In this document: in pieces, positions 30,521 through 39,046 of the stretch | Layout: each line of letters opens with the position of its first letter | How positions within the stretch are numbered: the first letter of the stretch is position 1 | Assembly: GCF_003550065.1 (NCBI RefSeq) | Contig: NZ_QXDC01000002.1 | Coordinates: forward strand, 663,306 to 727,305 | Origin: Hephaestia caeni | Lineage (GTDB): Bacteria > Pseudomonadota > Alphaproteobacteria > Sphingomonadales > Sphingomonadaceae | Direction of reading: 5' to 3' | Length of the DNA: 64,000 nt | The notes under the pieces: model-generated | Told to the model about the DNA's origin: nothing | The model's input: the letters and a program-made list of their open reading frames with translations, nothing else | Databases searched by the model: none | Made by a program: the position numbers and the translations under genes

Positions 30521-31438
30521 ATGGCGCCGCCAAAGAACCGGCGCCCGGGATTTTCACGGCGGGCGCAATACGGTCTCTTCCTCGGCTATGTGATCGCCGC
30601 CGCGGGCGCGCTCGTCGGTGCGATCCTGCTCGTCGTCTCGGCGATCGATCCGACGGGCTTCGCCTCGCTGCGGATGGCGGCGGCGGAAGCGACCGCGCCG
30701 GTGTCGACGGCATTTTCCTCGGTAACGCGCGGCCTCGTCTCGATTCCGCAAGCGATCGGCGATCATTTCGGCACGGTGAGCGAGAACCGGCGGCTCAAGA
30801 AGCAGATCACCGACAATCGCGAGTTGCTGATGCGCGCGCGAACGCTCGCCTATGACAATCGTCGGCTCAAGACGCTGCTGGCCCTGCGCGAACGGACGAG
30901 CGACGCGGTCGCGGTGGCGCGGATCGTCAGCTCATCGGCATCGAGCACCCGGCGGTTCGGCCTTCTCAACGCGGGCCGCAGCCAGGGCGTGCGCGAAGGC
31001 CAGCCCGTGCGCGGGCCGGAAGGATTGATCGGGCGCGTGCTCGAAGCCGGACCGGATGTCGCCCGCATCCTGTTCATCACCGATCCCGACAGCGTCGTTC
31101 CCGTGCGCCGCACGCGCGACGGCCTGCCCGCGATCGCGACCGGCCGCGGCGACGGATTGGTCGAGATCAAGCCGGTCAGCATGGGCGATCCGTTGCCCAA
31201 GCCGGGCGACGTCCTGATGTCCTCGGGCACCGGGGGCATCTACCCGCCCGATATTCCCGTCGCGCGCGTGCTGCGGGTCGGGCGCGACAGTGCTATCGCC
31301 CGCCCGTTCGCTCAACCCGGCACGCTCGACGTCGCGATGGTCCAGCGTGCCTTCTTCCCGTTGCCGCCGCCCTTGCCGCCCTCGCAGAACGCGCCCGCTG
31401 CCGGGGCCATGCCCCCAACACCGGCGCCGACGCCATGA
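30521..31438 (+). CDS. mreC: Rod shape-determining protein MreC
   Basis: Bitopic inner-membrane protein of 305 aa that scaffolds PBP2 in the periplasm. A basic N-terminus is followed by one membrane helix (GLFLGYVIAAAGALVGAILLVV), a coiled coil (SENRRLKKQITDNRELLMRA) and the two beta-barrel domains (GRSQGVREGQPVRGPEGLIGRV, TDPDSVVPVRRTRDG). A Pro/Ala-rich tail ends the protein. It lies 35 bp after mreB and overlaps mreD by 4 bp. Confidence 0.96.
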   Translation: MAPPKNRRPGFSRRAQYGLFLGYVIAAAGALVGAILLVVSAIDPTGFASLRMAAAEATAPVSTAFSSVTRGLVSIPQAIGDHFGTVSENRRLKKQITDNRELLMRARTLAYDNRRLKTLLALRERTSDAVAVARIVSSSASSTRRFGLLNAGRSQGVREGQPVRGPEGLIGRVLEAGPDVARILFITDPDSVVPVRRTRDGLPAIATGRGDGLVEIKPVSMGDPLPKPGDVLMSSGTGGIYPPDIPVARVLRVGRDSAIARPFAQPGTLDVAMVQRAFFPLPPPLPPSQNAPAAGAMPPTPAPTP

Positions 31439-31953
31439 GCGCGATCGTCCCTATGGGAGTCGATCCGGACGCGAGGCGTGTCTCGCCGCGCACCTGGATC
31501 ATCCCGGCCGTATCGGTGATGCTGGGATCGCTCGTCACGATCATCCCGGTGATCTTCCCCGGCGGGCTATTGCCGCCGTTCGGGCTGATGATGCTGCTGG
31601 CGTGGCGGCTGCTACGCCCCGAATCGCTCAAGATATGGTCGCCGGTGCTGCTCGGCCTGTTCGACGATCTGCTGAGCGGCCAGCCCTTCGGAAGCGCGAT
31701 ACTGTTGTGGACGATATGCTTCTTCGTCATCGAGTTGATCGAAATCCGCCTCGTCTTCCGTGATTTCTGGCAGGATTGGCTGATCGCGGCGGGGGCGATC
31801 GGCTTTGTCCTGCTCGCGGGCCGCGCGCTGGCCTCGCCAATCGCGGCGCATGTCGATACGATCCTGGCGTTGCAGATCCTGGTGTCGATCCTTCTGTTTC
31901 CCCTGATCGCGCGATTTGTCGGGCGGCTCGATCGCGTTCGCCTGCGCGCATGA
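31435..31953 (+). CDS. mreD: Rod shape-determining protein MreD
   Basis: Polytopic membrane protein of 172 aa with about five hydrophobic segments (for example VSVMLGSLVTIIPVIFPGG and AILLWTICFFVIELIEI). The motif GLFDDLLSGQPFGSAIL is characteristic of MreD. It overlaps mreC and mrdA by 4 bp each (ATGA), indicating translational coupling. Confidence 0.93.
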   Translation: MSAIVPMGVDPDARRVSPRTWIIPAVSVMLGSLVTIIPVIFPGGLLPPFGLMMLLAWRLLRPESLKIWSPVLLGLFDDLLSGQPFGSAILLWTICFFVIELIEIRLVFRDFWQDWLIAAGAIGFVLLAGRALASPIAAHVDTILALQILVSILLFPLIARFVGRLDRVRLRA

Positions 31954-34040
31954 CCAAGCTGACGCGCACGATCAACCAGGCGCAGCAGAACTTCAGCTTC
32001 AGCCGGCGGGCGATGATGCTCGGCGGCGCGCAGGCCGCGATGGGCGTCGTCCTCGCCGGGCGGATGGCGTGGCTGTCGATCGCAGAGAACGAGCATTACC
32101 AACTGCTTTCCGAAAGCAATCGCATCAACAATACGGTGATCCCGCCGCGCCGGGGCTGGATCGTCGATCGCAACGGTCATCCAATCGCCGATAACCGCAC
32201 CGATTTCCGCGTCGACATCATCCCCGATCGGCTGGAAGACAAGGAACGCACGCTGGCGCTCCTCCAGGAATTGCTCGCACTCACGCCCGAAGACATGGAT
32301 CGCATCCAGGCCGATCTGAAGCAGGCCGCGGGGTTTCAGCCGGTTCAGGTGGCGGAGAACCTGCCTTGGGAACGCTACGCCGCGGTCAGCGTGCGGATGC
32401 CCGAACTACCCGGCGTCGCACGGACGCAAGGGTTCGCCCGCAACTATCCGGCCGGCCCCGCGGTCGGGCATCTCACCGGCTATGTCGGCGCCGCCTCGGC
32501 CGAGGAATACGAAAAGACCAAGGATCCCCTGCTCGTCACCCCCGGCTTCAAGATCGGCAAGGACGGGCTGGAGCGTTCGCTAGAGGATCGGCTGCGCGGA
32601 AAACCGGGCGCCAAGCGAGAGGAAGTGACGGCGCGCGGCCGGCTCGTGCGTCAACTCGCGACCCGGCCCGACCAGCCCGGAGAGACGGTGCGCCTCACGA
32701 TCGATGCGGGCCTTCAGGAATATACCGCGCGGCGGCTCGGCACCAATTCGGGCTCGGCGGTGGTGCTCGATTGCCTGACCGGCGACGTGCTCGCGATGTG
32801 TTCGATGCCGTCGTACGACCCCAACGCCTTTTCGGACGGGATCAGCCATCTTGAATGGAACATGCTGTCGGAAAACGATCACGTTCCGTTGATGAACAAG
32901 GTGCTGCAAGGGCTCTATCCTCCGGGCTCGACCGTCAAGCCGATGAATGCGCTGGCGCTGCTTCGTGCGGGGATCAAGCCCGAACAGACAGTGTTTTGCG
33001 GCGGCGCCTTGCGGGTCGGCACCGGGCTGTTCCATTGCTGGCGGCGTGGCGGGCATGGCCATGTCGACATGCGCCGCGCGGTCGCGCAAAGCTGCGACGT
33101 CTATTTCTTCCAGATGGCGCGAGATCTGGGGTACGACGCGTTCGCGCCCACCGCCCGGATGCTGGGCATGGGGCAGGAATTCGATATACCCTTCCCGTCG
33201 CAGCGTTACGGCACAGTCCCCGACAGCGCCTGGAAGCTGAAGAAATATCACACCAAATGGACGGTGGCCGATTCGATCAACGCCTCGATCGGCCAGGGGT
33301 ACGTCCTTGCCAATCCGCTCCAGCTCGCGGTGATGGCGGCTCGGCTCGGCTCGGGGCGCAAGGTCGTGCCGCGCATGATCATCGATCAGCCCCACGGCGC
33401 TGCGCCCGGGCTTGCGTTCGACCCCCAGCATCTCGCGATCGTGCGCGATGCGATGTACGCTGCGGTCAACGACGGCGGCACCGCCGGTGCGGCACGGCTT
33501 TACCTTCCCGGTATCGATGTTTCGGCGAAGACCGGCACCGCGCAGGTACGGCGGATCACGATGGCCGAGCGACGGACGGGGGTGCTCAACAACGCCGCGC
33601 TTCCCTTCAAGCTGCGCGACCACGCGCTGTTCATCAGCTTCGCGCCGTCGGACAATCCGCGCTATGCGCTGGCGATCGTGCTCGAACACAACGCCCACCT
33701 CATCCGCAATCTCGACGCACCGGCGATCGCCCGCGACGTCTTCACCTATCTGTTCGACCGCCCTCGCGCGATCACCGCGCTCGACGTCGCGGAAAAGACC
33801 TGGGGCGGCGATATCGGCACCCGCATGGCGACGCAGGAAGCCGCCTATCGCGCCGCACACGCCGAATTGATCCCCGCCGGCACCGAACTCGACGCCGCCG
33901 CGCCGACAAGCTCCGATGCGGTCGAACAGGCCACCGCCCAGGCCGATGCCCGCGCGGAAGCCGTCGCCAACACCGCCGCCGGCGATTCACCCGCGGAAAC
34001 GGGCTCCCCTGAGGCGGGCAGCGGCGGGGACGCGCGATGA
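31950..34040 (+). CDS. mrdA: Penicillin-binding protein 2 (elongasome transpeptidase)
   Basis: Class B PBP of 696 aa. A single N-terminal membrane anchor is followed by the dimerisation domain (IPPRRGWIVDRNGHPIADNR) and the transpeptidase. The active Ser is in PPGSTVKPMNALA at about residue 327, SCD fills the SxN/D position in VAQSCDVYFFQ, and KTGTAQV lies at about residue 526. A C-terminal tail of about 60 Ala/Asp/Glu-rich residues is extra relative to E. coli. Start ATG 31950 overlaps the mreD stop. It works with MreC and RodA in rod elongation. Confidence 0.97.
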   Translation: MTKLTRTINQAQQNFSFSRRAMMLGGAQAAMGVVLAGRMAWLSIAENEHYQLLSESNRINNTVIPPRRGWIVDRNGHPIADNRTDFRVDIIPDRLEDKERTLALLQELLALTPEDMDRIQADLKQAAGFQPVQVAENLPWERYAAVSVRMPELPGVARTQGFARNYPAGPAVGHLTGYVGAASAEEYEKTKDPLLVTPGFKIGKDGLERSLEDRLRGKPGAKREEVTARGRLVRQLATRPDQPGETVRLTIDAGLQEYTARRLGTNSGSAVVLDCLTGDVLAMCSMPSYDPNAFSDGISHLEWNMLSENDHVPLMNKVLQGLYPPGSTVKPMNALALLRAGIKPEQTVFCGGALRVGTGLFHCWRRGGHGHVDMRRAVAQSCDVYFFQMARDLGYDAFAPTARMLGMGQEFDIPFPSQRYGTVPDSAWKLKKYHTKWTVADSINASIGQGYVLANPLQLAVMAARLGSGRKVVPRMIIDQPHGAAPGLAFDPQHLAIVRDAMYAAVNDGGTAGAARLYLPGIDVSAKTGTAQVRRITMAERRTGVLNNAALPFKLRDHALFISFAPSDNPRYALAIVLEHNAHLIRNLDAPAIARDVFTYLFDRPRAITALDVAEKTWGGDIGTRMATQEAAYRAAHAELIPAGTELDAAAPTSSDAVEQATAQADARAEAVANTAAGDSPAETGSPEAGSGGDAR

Positions 34041-35149
34041 GGCCGCTCGACGTCGTCCCCGAACCGCTTGCGCAATTGCCGTGGAAGGTCATCCTGCTCA
34101 CGCTGATGATCGGCGGCTTCGGCCTGATGATGCTCTATTCGGCCGCGGGCGGCAGCGTGCGCCCGTGGGTGATCCCGCAGGGGATACGGCTGATCGTCTT
34201 CCTGGTCGGCGCGATGGTGATGTCGCGGATCAGGGAACAGGTGTGGAGCATGGGCGCGCTCCCGGCCTATGTCGGGCTGGTCGTGCTGCTGATCCTCGTC
34301 GAACTGCTCGGCGCCGTTCGCGGCGGCAGCCAGCGTTGGCTCGATCTCGGCCCCATCCGGCTCCAGCCGTCCGAGCTGATGAAGCCGTGCATCGTGCTGG
34401 CAATGGCGAAATTCTACGACATGCTGCCGCCCAACGAAACACGCCGATATGCCTCACTCGTCCCCGCCGCGGTGCTGATCGGCGTTCCCGCGGTGCTGGT
34501 GATGCTCCAGCCCGATCTCGGAACGGCGCTGATGATCTGCGCGAGCGGGGCGACGGTGATGTTCCTCGCCGGGGTGCCGTTGCGGCTGTTCATCGGCGGC
34601 GCGCTGGCGTTTGCGATCGCCGCGCCGCTCGCGGTCAACTTCCTCCTCCACGATTACCAACGCGATCGCGTGCTGATCTTCCTCGACCCCGAAAGCGATC
34701 CGCTGGGCGCGGGCTATCACATCAGCCAGTCGAAGATCGCGATCGGATCGGGCGGCATCTTCGGCAAGGGCTATCTCAACGGCACCCAGAGCCATCTCGA
34801 TTACCTGCCCGAGGGTCAGACCGACTTCGCCTTCGCGACGATGGCCGAGGAATGGGGCCTCGTCGGCGGTTGCCTGCTGATCCTCGCCTTCTTCCTGGTG
34901 ATCGGTTGGGGCATCAACGTCGCGTTGCGCGCCCGCAGCCGTTTCGGGCAACTCGCCGCGGCGGGGCTTGCCTCGACGATCTTCTTCTACGTCGCGATCA
35001 ACCTCGCGATGGTGATGGGCCTGGCACCGGTGGTGGGCATTCCGCTGCCGCTGTTCAGCTATGGCGGATCGGCGCAGATGACGGTGCTGATGTGCCTCGG
35101 CATCCTGATGTCGATCGACCGCAACAACCGCAAGTCCCCGCGCCTCTGA
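34037..35149 (+). CDS. rodA: Peptidoglycan glycosyltransferase RodA (SEDS family)
   Basis: Polytopic SEDS enzyme of 370 aa that polymerises glycan strands with PBP2. About ten hydrophobic segments are visible. Conserved pieces include QRWLDLGPIRLQPSELMKP, VLIFLDPESDPLGAGYHISQ, the catalytic-loop region YLPEGQTDFAFATMAEEWG and the late PLFSYGGSAQM. The start overlaps the mrdA stop by 4 bp. Last gene of the operon and last chromosomal gene before the tRNA-Lys site. Confidence 0.98.
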   Translation: MRPLDVVPEPLAQLPWKVILLTLMIGGFGLMMLYSAAGGSVRPWVIPQGIRLIVFLVGAMVMSRIREQVWSMGALPAYVGLVVLLILVELLGAVRGGSQRWLDLGPIRLQPSELMKPCIVLAMAKFYDMLPPNETRRYASLVPAAVLIGVPAVLVMLQPDLGTALMICASGATVMFLAGVPLRLFIGGALAFAIAAPLAVNFLLHDYQRDRVLIFLDPESDPLGAGYHISQSKIAIGSGGIFGKGYLNGTQSHLDYLPEGQTDFAFATMAEEWGLVGGCLLILAFFLVIGWGINVALRARSRFGQLAAAGLASTIFFYVAINLAMVMGLAPVVGIPLPLFSYGGSAQMTVLMCLGILMSIDRNNRKSPRL

Positions 35150-35248
35150 AAAAGTGCGCGAAGGGGGTTTGCAACCAGCAGAAGCGATGCTAGTTGGCCG
35201 CCTTCCGCAACGGCATAGCGCTCGCACGACGAACGCGATCCCGGGCAT

Positions 35249-35324
<76 letters not shown>

Positions 35325-35354
35325 AATTCTCTAGTGAAATCAATAGTATGCAAG

Positions 35355-35384
35355 GAAATCGCCGCAAGGTGATTTTCTCTTTTT
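35355..35384 (+). terminator. Candidate terminator downstream of tRNA-Lys
   Basis: GAAATCGCC pairs with GGTGATTTT (two G-U pairs) around a GCAA tetraloop, followed by CTCTTTTT. It lies 30 bp after the tRNA, inside the presumed element. The remaining sequence to 35612 shows no gene, only short frames antisense to the tRNA. Confidence 0.5.
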
Positions 35385-35612
35385 GCGTTTTGCGCTACAA
35401 ACTGCGCTACAGATTCCATGTGATGCGCGGCTCCAGGATGTTCAAAAAAGTGCCGGCACAGCTGATGCCCGGGGGCCGCATCCCGTCACGACATGACTGG
35501 CACCCGCATGGATGCACCGCGGGTACGGGCGATTCGCGTGTTCAGATAACGCGCGGAGTTCAGCCAGAGGCTGTTCTACACCGTTGGCGATGGGCGAATT
35601 GCCCCTGCGGTC

Positions 35613-35828
35613 CTAGGCGCGTGCCTCACGCGCTTTCAATAATGCGTCGCGATCGGCTTTACGCAGATCGATCCAGTCGTCGATTTCGGACGATATCCAG
35701 CGGTTTGTCCCGACGCCCAACTTTATCGGCGCGGGAAACCGCCCTTGCTTGATCAGGCGTGCTACATGCTGCCGGGTGAAAGGAATGCCCTTCGCCTTCA
35801 GGTCGGAGAACGCGAGCAGGTCAGGCAT
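35613..35828 (-). CDS. AlpA-like DNA-binding regulator
   Basis: Small protein of 71 aa. It begins MPDLLAFSDLKAKGIPFTRQ and continues with HVARLIKQGRFPAPIKLG and NRWISSEIDDWIDLRK, the winged-helix MerR/excisionase-like fold of AlpA family regulators. Such proteins sit near the integrase end of islands and control integrase or excision. ATG 35828 is chosen because the family domain starts there. No integrase is next to it, which is unusual. Confidence 0.8.
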   Translation of the reverse strand: MPDLLAFSDLKAKGIPFTRQHVARLIKQGRFPAPIKLGVGTNRWISSEIDDWIDLRKADRDALLKAREARA

Positions 35829-36194
35829 GGTAACATCCAATCTGACCGTCTGCTGACTCCAGAGGCGCGATTGGGGAAATGGAGCTACCGGCAGCGATCT
35901 CTCCACGGCTTGCGCTTTCTCCCTTCCCCCTCCTCTTCCGATAACTCTGAGATGATCGGACGATGCAGCGACCACAGGGTGCAAAAGGGCGCCACACTCG
36001 GCCAGAAGCATTCTGATTGAAATAGTGCATGGATCGCTGACCCGTCGGGCAGCGCGGGGAGACCACAACGCAATGTCAGGTTAGCATTTCACGGAAAGTC
36101 CCCAAAGGGGCCAAGATCGCATTTTTGGGCAATCCAGTGCCTACTTGTCGGCTCTCGGTGCTTTATAGCCTTACACGAGGCTAGGACGCCAAGG
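35829..36194. other. Intergenic stretch without a recognisable gene
   Basis: 366 bp between the AlpA-like gene and the phospholipase remnant. Short frames exist on both strands but none has a family feature or ribosome site. A CCCC-AAA-GGGG hairpin lies near 36101. It may hold the AlpA promoter. Confidence 0.4.
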
Positions 36195-36346
36195 CTACCG
36201 CGCCAATACCACGCCGATCCTGAGGCGTGTCGCATTGCGGTCATAGTCGAACAGATTCTCGCCATAGCCGACGAAGAACTGCCTTCAGAAGGAAGACGAA
36301 GCCAAAGACAAATGCGGCTGTCCGCCCGGATTGGCGCGGATGAATG
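36195..36346 (-). pseudogene. Phospholipase A1 (PldA-like) C-terminal remnant
   Basis: On the minus strand one frame reads NPGGQPHLSLASSSF, then an in-frame TGA (36285-36287), then RQFFVGYGENLFDYDRN and RLRIGVVLAR with a TAG at 36195. The GYGENLFDYDRN...RIGVG-like end is the outer-membrane phospholipase A C-terminus (GYGESLIDYN in E. coli). Only about 50 codons remain and the rest of the barrel is missing. The fragment starts right after the stop of the TetR gene, so a recombination joint probably lies there. Confidence 0.65.
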
Positions 36347-37030
36347 TCAGGCTGGCAATTGGGCATTGTCTTCCTCATGGCGCGCGCGATAGTCCTGCCC
36401 GGCAGCGTTCAGGCCCGCGAGCGCGAAACGATGCAAATGGTCCGCCAGCGCCCGGCGATCGATCCGCAATATGTCCCTGCCCGGTGCGGGCAGGTTATCG
36501 CCGGCGATCAGCAGCATGGCGCATGGCGCGGCCACGCTGATCAGGCAGCAGAGCAGTTCCGGCGCGCCGATGGGTATCCCGCTCACGTCGCTCAATATCC
36601 GCAGCGCGACGCGAAGCTTGGGCGGCGCTTCCTCGTCGCGCAGGACGGCAAAATGCGCGGACGGCGCCGCAAGTTCCCGAACCAGCACGGCAGTACTCCA
36701 ATGCGAGGGCCCGGCGAGGCGGCCGACGATGGCATCGAGCAGCGTGCCAAGCTTTTCTTCGGGCATCACCTGGCTTGCAGATATCCGCTCGAGTTCCTCA
36801 AGCCGTACAAACCGTCGATGCGCCTCGACCAGCACGGCCCGGTAGAGGCCATCGCGATTGCCGAAATGATAGTTGATCGAGGCAAGGTCGACTTCCGCCT
36901 TCGCGGCGATCGCCTTGCTCGTGGTAGAGGCCAGCCCCTGCGACGCGAACAATGTGCCAGCGCTTTCCAATATGCGCGCGCGGGTCGCCGCACCGTCCGA
37001 CCGGGGGCCTCGGAGGGGTTTGCCATTCAT
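36347..37030 (-). CDS. TetR-family regulator of CecR/YbiH type (DUF1956)
   Basis: Regulator of 227 aa. The N-terminal HTH reads STTSKAIAAKAEVDLASINY then HFGNRDGLYRAV, and the C-terminal domain resembles DUF1956 (QVMPEEKLGTLLDAIVGRL). In E. coli CecR (YbiH) is encoded next to ybhGFSR and represses it. Here it is divergent from the same gene set with 103 bp between the starts, so repression of the efflux operon is a strong contextual inference. Inducer unknown. Confidence 0.88.
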   Translation of the reverse strand: MNGKPLRGPRSDGAATRARILESAGTLFASQGLASTTSKAIAAKAEVDLASINYHFGNRDGLYRAVLVEAHRRFVRLEELERISASQVMPEEKLGTLLDAIVGRLAGPSHWSTAVLVRELAAPSAHFAVLRDEEAPPKLRVALRILSDVSGIPIGAPELLCCLISVAAPCAMLLIAGDNLPAPGRDILRIDRRALADHLHRFALAGLNAAGQDYRARHEEDNAQLPA

Positions 37031-37074
37031 GATTTGCTCTTGAACCGGATCAGATTGTAGGACAAGTCGAACAT

Positions 37075-37087
37075 TAAATCCGATTTA
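37075..37087. promoter_or_regulatory. Candidate operator between the CecR-like gene and the efflux operon
   Basis: TAAATC-C-GATTTA is a perfect 6-bp inverted repeat around one base in the 103-bp divergent region. Its position between a TetR gene and its presumed target makes it a good repressor-site candidate. Not verified. Confidence 0.5.
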
Positions 37088-37133
37088 GACTAACATTCTT
37101 TTCGCCGCAGTCCTCACCGTCCGGAGTCGTCAC

Positions 37134-38132
37134 ATGCACAATCGCACCCTTAGTATCCTCGGCATGGCCGGACTGGCGCTGAGTGGGTGTGGCGGGAAAG
37201 ATGCCGGCAAGACCGAACTTGTCCTTCAGGGCAATGTCGATGTGCGGCAGGTTTCGCTCGCGTTCGAGGACAGCGGCCGCATCGCACAAGTGCGGGCGGA
37301 GGAAGGTGACAGCGTGAAGGCGGGAAGCATCCTGGCCACGCTCGATACCGTGTCGCTCAACCTGCAGGCCGAGGAAGCCAAAGCCCAGGGCGAGGTGCAG
37401 CGGCAGAATCTGCTGCGCCTGCGCAATGGCTCCCGGCCGGAGGAAATCGCCCAGGCCCAGGCGCGCCTGACGTCGGTGGAAGCCGAGGCGGCGCGCGCGG
37501 AAGGTGATCTCGCGCGTCTTCGCGGCATTGCCGCCTCGACCCAGGGGCGCGGGGTCAGCGCGCAGGATGTCGATCATGCCAGCAAGACGGCAGTGGCGGC
37601 GCGGGCAAGGGCGCGCGAACAGGCCGAAGCGCTCCGCCTTGCCCGGCGTGGCCCGCGGGCGGAAGATGTCGCGGGTGGTGAAGCCCAGGTGAAGGCGGCG
37701 CAGGCGCAGGTCGCGCTGCTCCAGCACCGGATCGACCAGGGCGTGCTGCGCGCGCCGGTCGATGGGGTGGTGCGCTCGCGCCTGCTCGAACCGGGCGACA
37801 TGGCCTCGCCGCAGAAGGCGGTGTTCGCCATCGCCCTCGCTGATCCCAAATGGGTGCGGGTCTATGTGAACCAGCCCGACCTTGGCCGCATCAAGCCGGG
37901 CATGGCGGCGAGCGTGGTCAGCGACAGCATGCCCGATCAACCGGTGCCCGGCAGGATCGGCTATATCTCGTCGGTCGCCGAATTCACGCCCAAGTCGGTC
38001 GAAACCGAGGAACTGCGGACCAGCCTCGTCTATGAGGTCCGGGTGCAGGTCGAGGACAAGGCCAACCGCCTGCGGCTTGGGCAGCCGGTGACGGTGCGGA
38101 TCAATACCGGCAATGGCGGCGCGGCGCGGTGA
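37134..38132 (+). CDS. HlyD-family periplasmic adaptor, YbhG-like
   Basis: Membrane-fusion protein of 332 aa. The N-terminus MHNRTLSILGMAGLALSGCG has a lipobox (LSGC), so it is probably a lipoprotein. A barrel-sandwich segment (VRAEEGDSVKAGSILATLD) and a long coiled-coil hairpin of about residues 75-185 (rich in A, E, R and Q) follow, then a second lipoyl half (LRAPVDGVVRSRLLEPGDMA) and a beta-barrel. It links the ABC transporter to the outer-membrane factor encoded at the end of the operon. CGGAG lies about 10 bp upstream of the ATG. Confidence 0.9.
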   Translation: MHNRTLSILGMAGLALSGCGGKDAGKTELVLQGNVDVRQVSLAFEDSGRIAQVRAEEGDSVKAGSILATLDTVSLNLQAEEAKAQGEVQRQNLLRLRNGSRPEEIAQAQARLTSVEAEAARAEGDLARLRGIAASTQGRGVSAQDVDHASKTAVAARARAREQAEALRLARRGPRAEDVAGGEAQVKAAQAQVALLQHRIDQGVLRAPVDGVVRSRLLEPGDMASPQKAVFAIALADPKWVRVYVNQPDLGRIKPGMAASVVSDSMPDQPVPGRIGYISSVAEFTPKSVETEELRTSLVYEVRVQVEDKANRLRLGQPVTVRINTGNGGAAR

Positions 38133-39016
38133 GCGAGCCCGACATAACGGTCGCGATCGAGGGCTTGCGAAAACGCTTCGATGCGCCCGACGGCAAGCCG
38201 TTCGATGCGATCGACGACATCTCGCTGACCGTCCGCGCGGGCGAGCTGACCGCCTTCGTCGGTCCCGACGGCGCGGGCAAGACCACGCTCATGCGAATGA
38301 TGGCGGGGCTGCTGCGCCCCGACGAGGGCAGCCTCAATGTGCTGGGCATCGACGTGCGCGCCGATCCGCAATCGGTGCAGAACCGCATCAGCTATATGCC
38401 TCAGCGCTTCGGCCTCTACGAGGATCTGAGCGTCCAGGAAAATCTCGATCTCTACGCCGACCTCCACGGCGTGCCGCAGGAGGTGCGCCGCGAGCGCTTC
38501 GGCCGGATGCTCGAGATGACCGACATGGCGCGCTTCACCGACCGGCCGGCGGGCAAGCTGTCGGGCGGCATGAAGCAGAAGCTGGGGCTAGCCTGCACGC
38601 TGGTGCGCTCGCCCGACCTGCTGCTGCTCGACGAGCCGAGCGTCGGGGTCGATCCGCTCTCGCGCCGGGACCTGTGGAAGATCATCGACCAGCTCATCGC
38701 CGACGAGCAATTGAGCGTCATCGTCAGCACCGCTTACATGGACGAAGCCGAGCGCTGCGGGCAGATTTTCGTTTTCCATCACGGCAGGATACTGGCCGAC
38801 GGCCCGCCGGATGCGCTGCGAAAGAGGGCCGAAGGCCTCGGTTATGTGGCCGACGCCTTGCCGGATCGGCCCGCGCGGGTTCTCCAGGCCCGCCTGATCG
38901 ATGCACCGGACCGGATCATCGATGCGGTTCCCAAGGGCGGCGACGTTCATTTCATTCGCAGGCCGCAATGCGACGAAGCAGCGCTGGCCGACCTGCTGTC
39001 CGACACAAGGGTCTAG
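38129..39016 (+). CDS. YbhF-like ABC ATPase, first half (ends at in-frame TAG)
   Basis: ABC domain of 295 aa starting at GTG 38129, which overlaps the adaptor stop. Walker A is VGPDGAGKTTLMRMM at about residue 44, the signature LSGGMKQKLGLA at 144, and Walker B LLLLDEPSVGVDP at 164. In E. coli YbhF two such domains form one chain. Here TAG at 39014-39016 stops translation, yet the same frame continues PRDAELEDAFMLLLREHE, which is the conserved end of this type of ABC domain, and then runs into the second ABC domain. The core catalytic motifs are intact, so the half may still work. A nonsense mutation, a natural split or readthrough are all possible. Confidence 0.85.
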   Translation: MSEPDITVAIEGLRKRFDAPDGKPFDAIDDISLTVRAGELTAFVGPDGAGKTTLMRMMAGLLRPDEGSLNVLGIDVRADPQSVQNRISYMPQRFGLYEDLSVQENLDLYADLHGVPQEVRRERFGRMLEMTDMARFTDRPAGKLSGGMKQKLGLACTLVRSPDLLLLDEPSVGVDPLSRRDLWKIIDQLIADEQLSVIVSTAYMDEAERCGQIFVFHHGRILADGPPDALRKRAEGLGYVADALPDRPARVLQARLIDAPDRIIDAVPKGGDVHFIRRPQCDEAALADLLSDTRV

Positions 39017-39046
39017 CCACGCGACGCCGAACTCGAAGACGCCTTC

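Noticed and set aside
35160..35195. TTGCAA and TGCTAG words before tRNA-Lys as a promoter
   Set aside because: The spacing is only about 13 bp, too short for a standard sigma-70 type promoter.
35325..35612. Search for an integrase remnant between the tRNA and the AlpA-like gene
   Set aside because: No frame shows the Arg-His-Arg-Tyr pattern. The stretch is too short and only a terminator-like hairpin was found.
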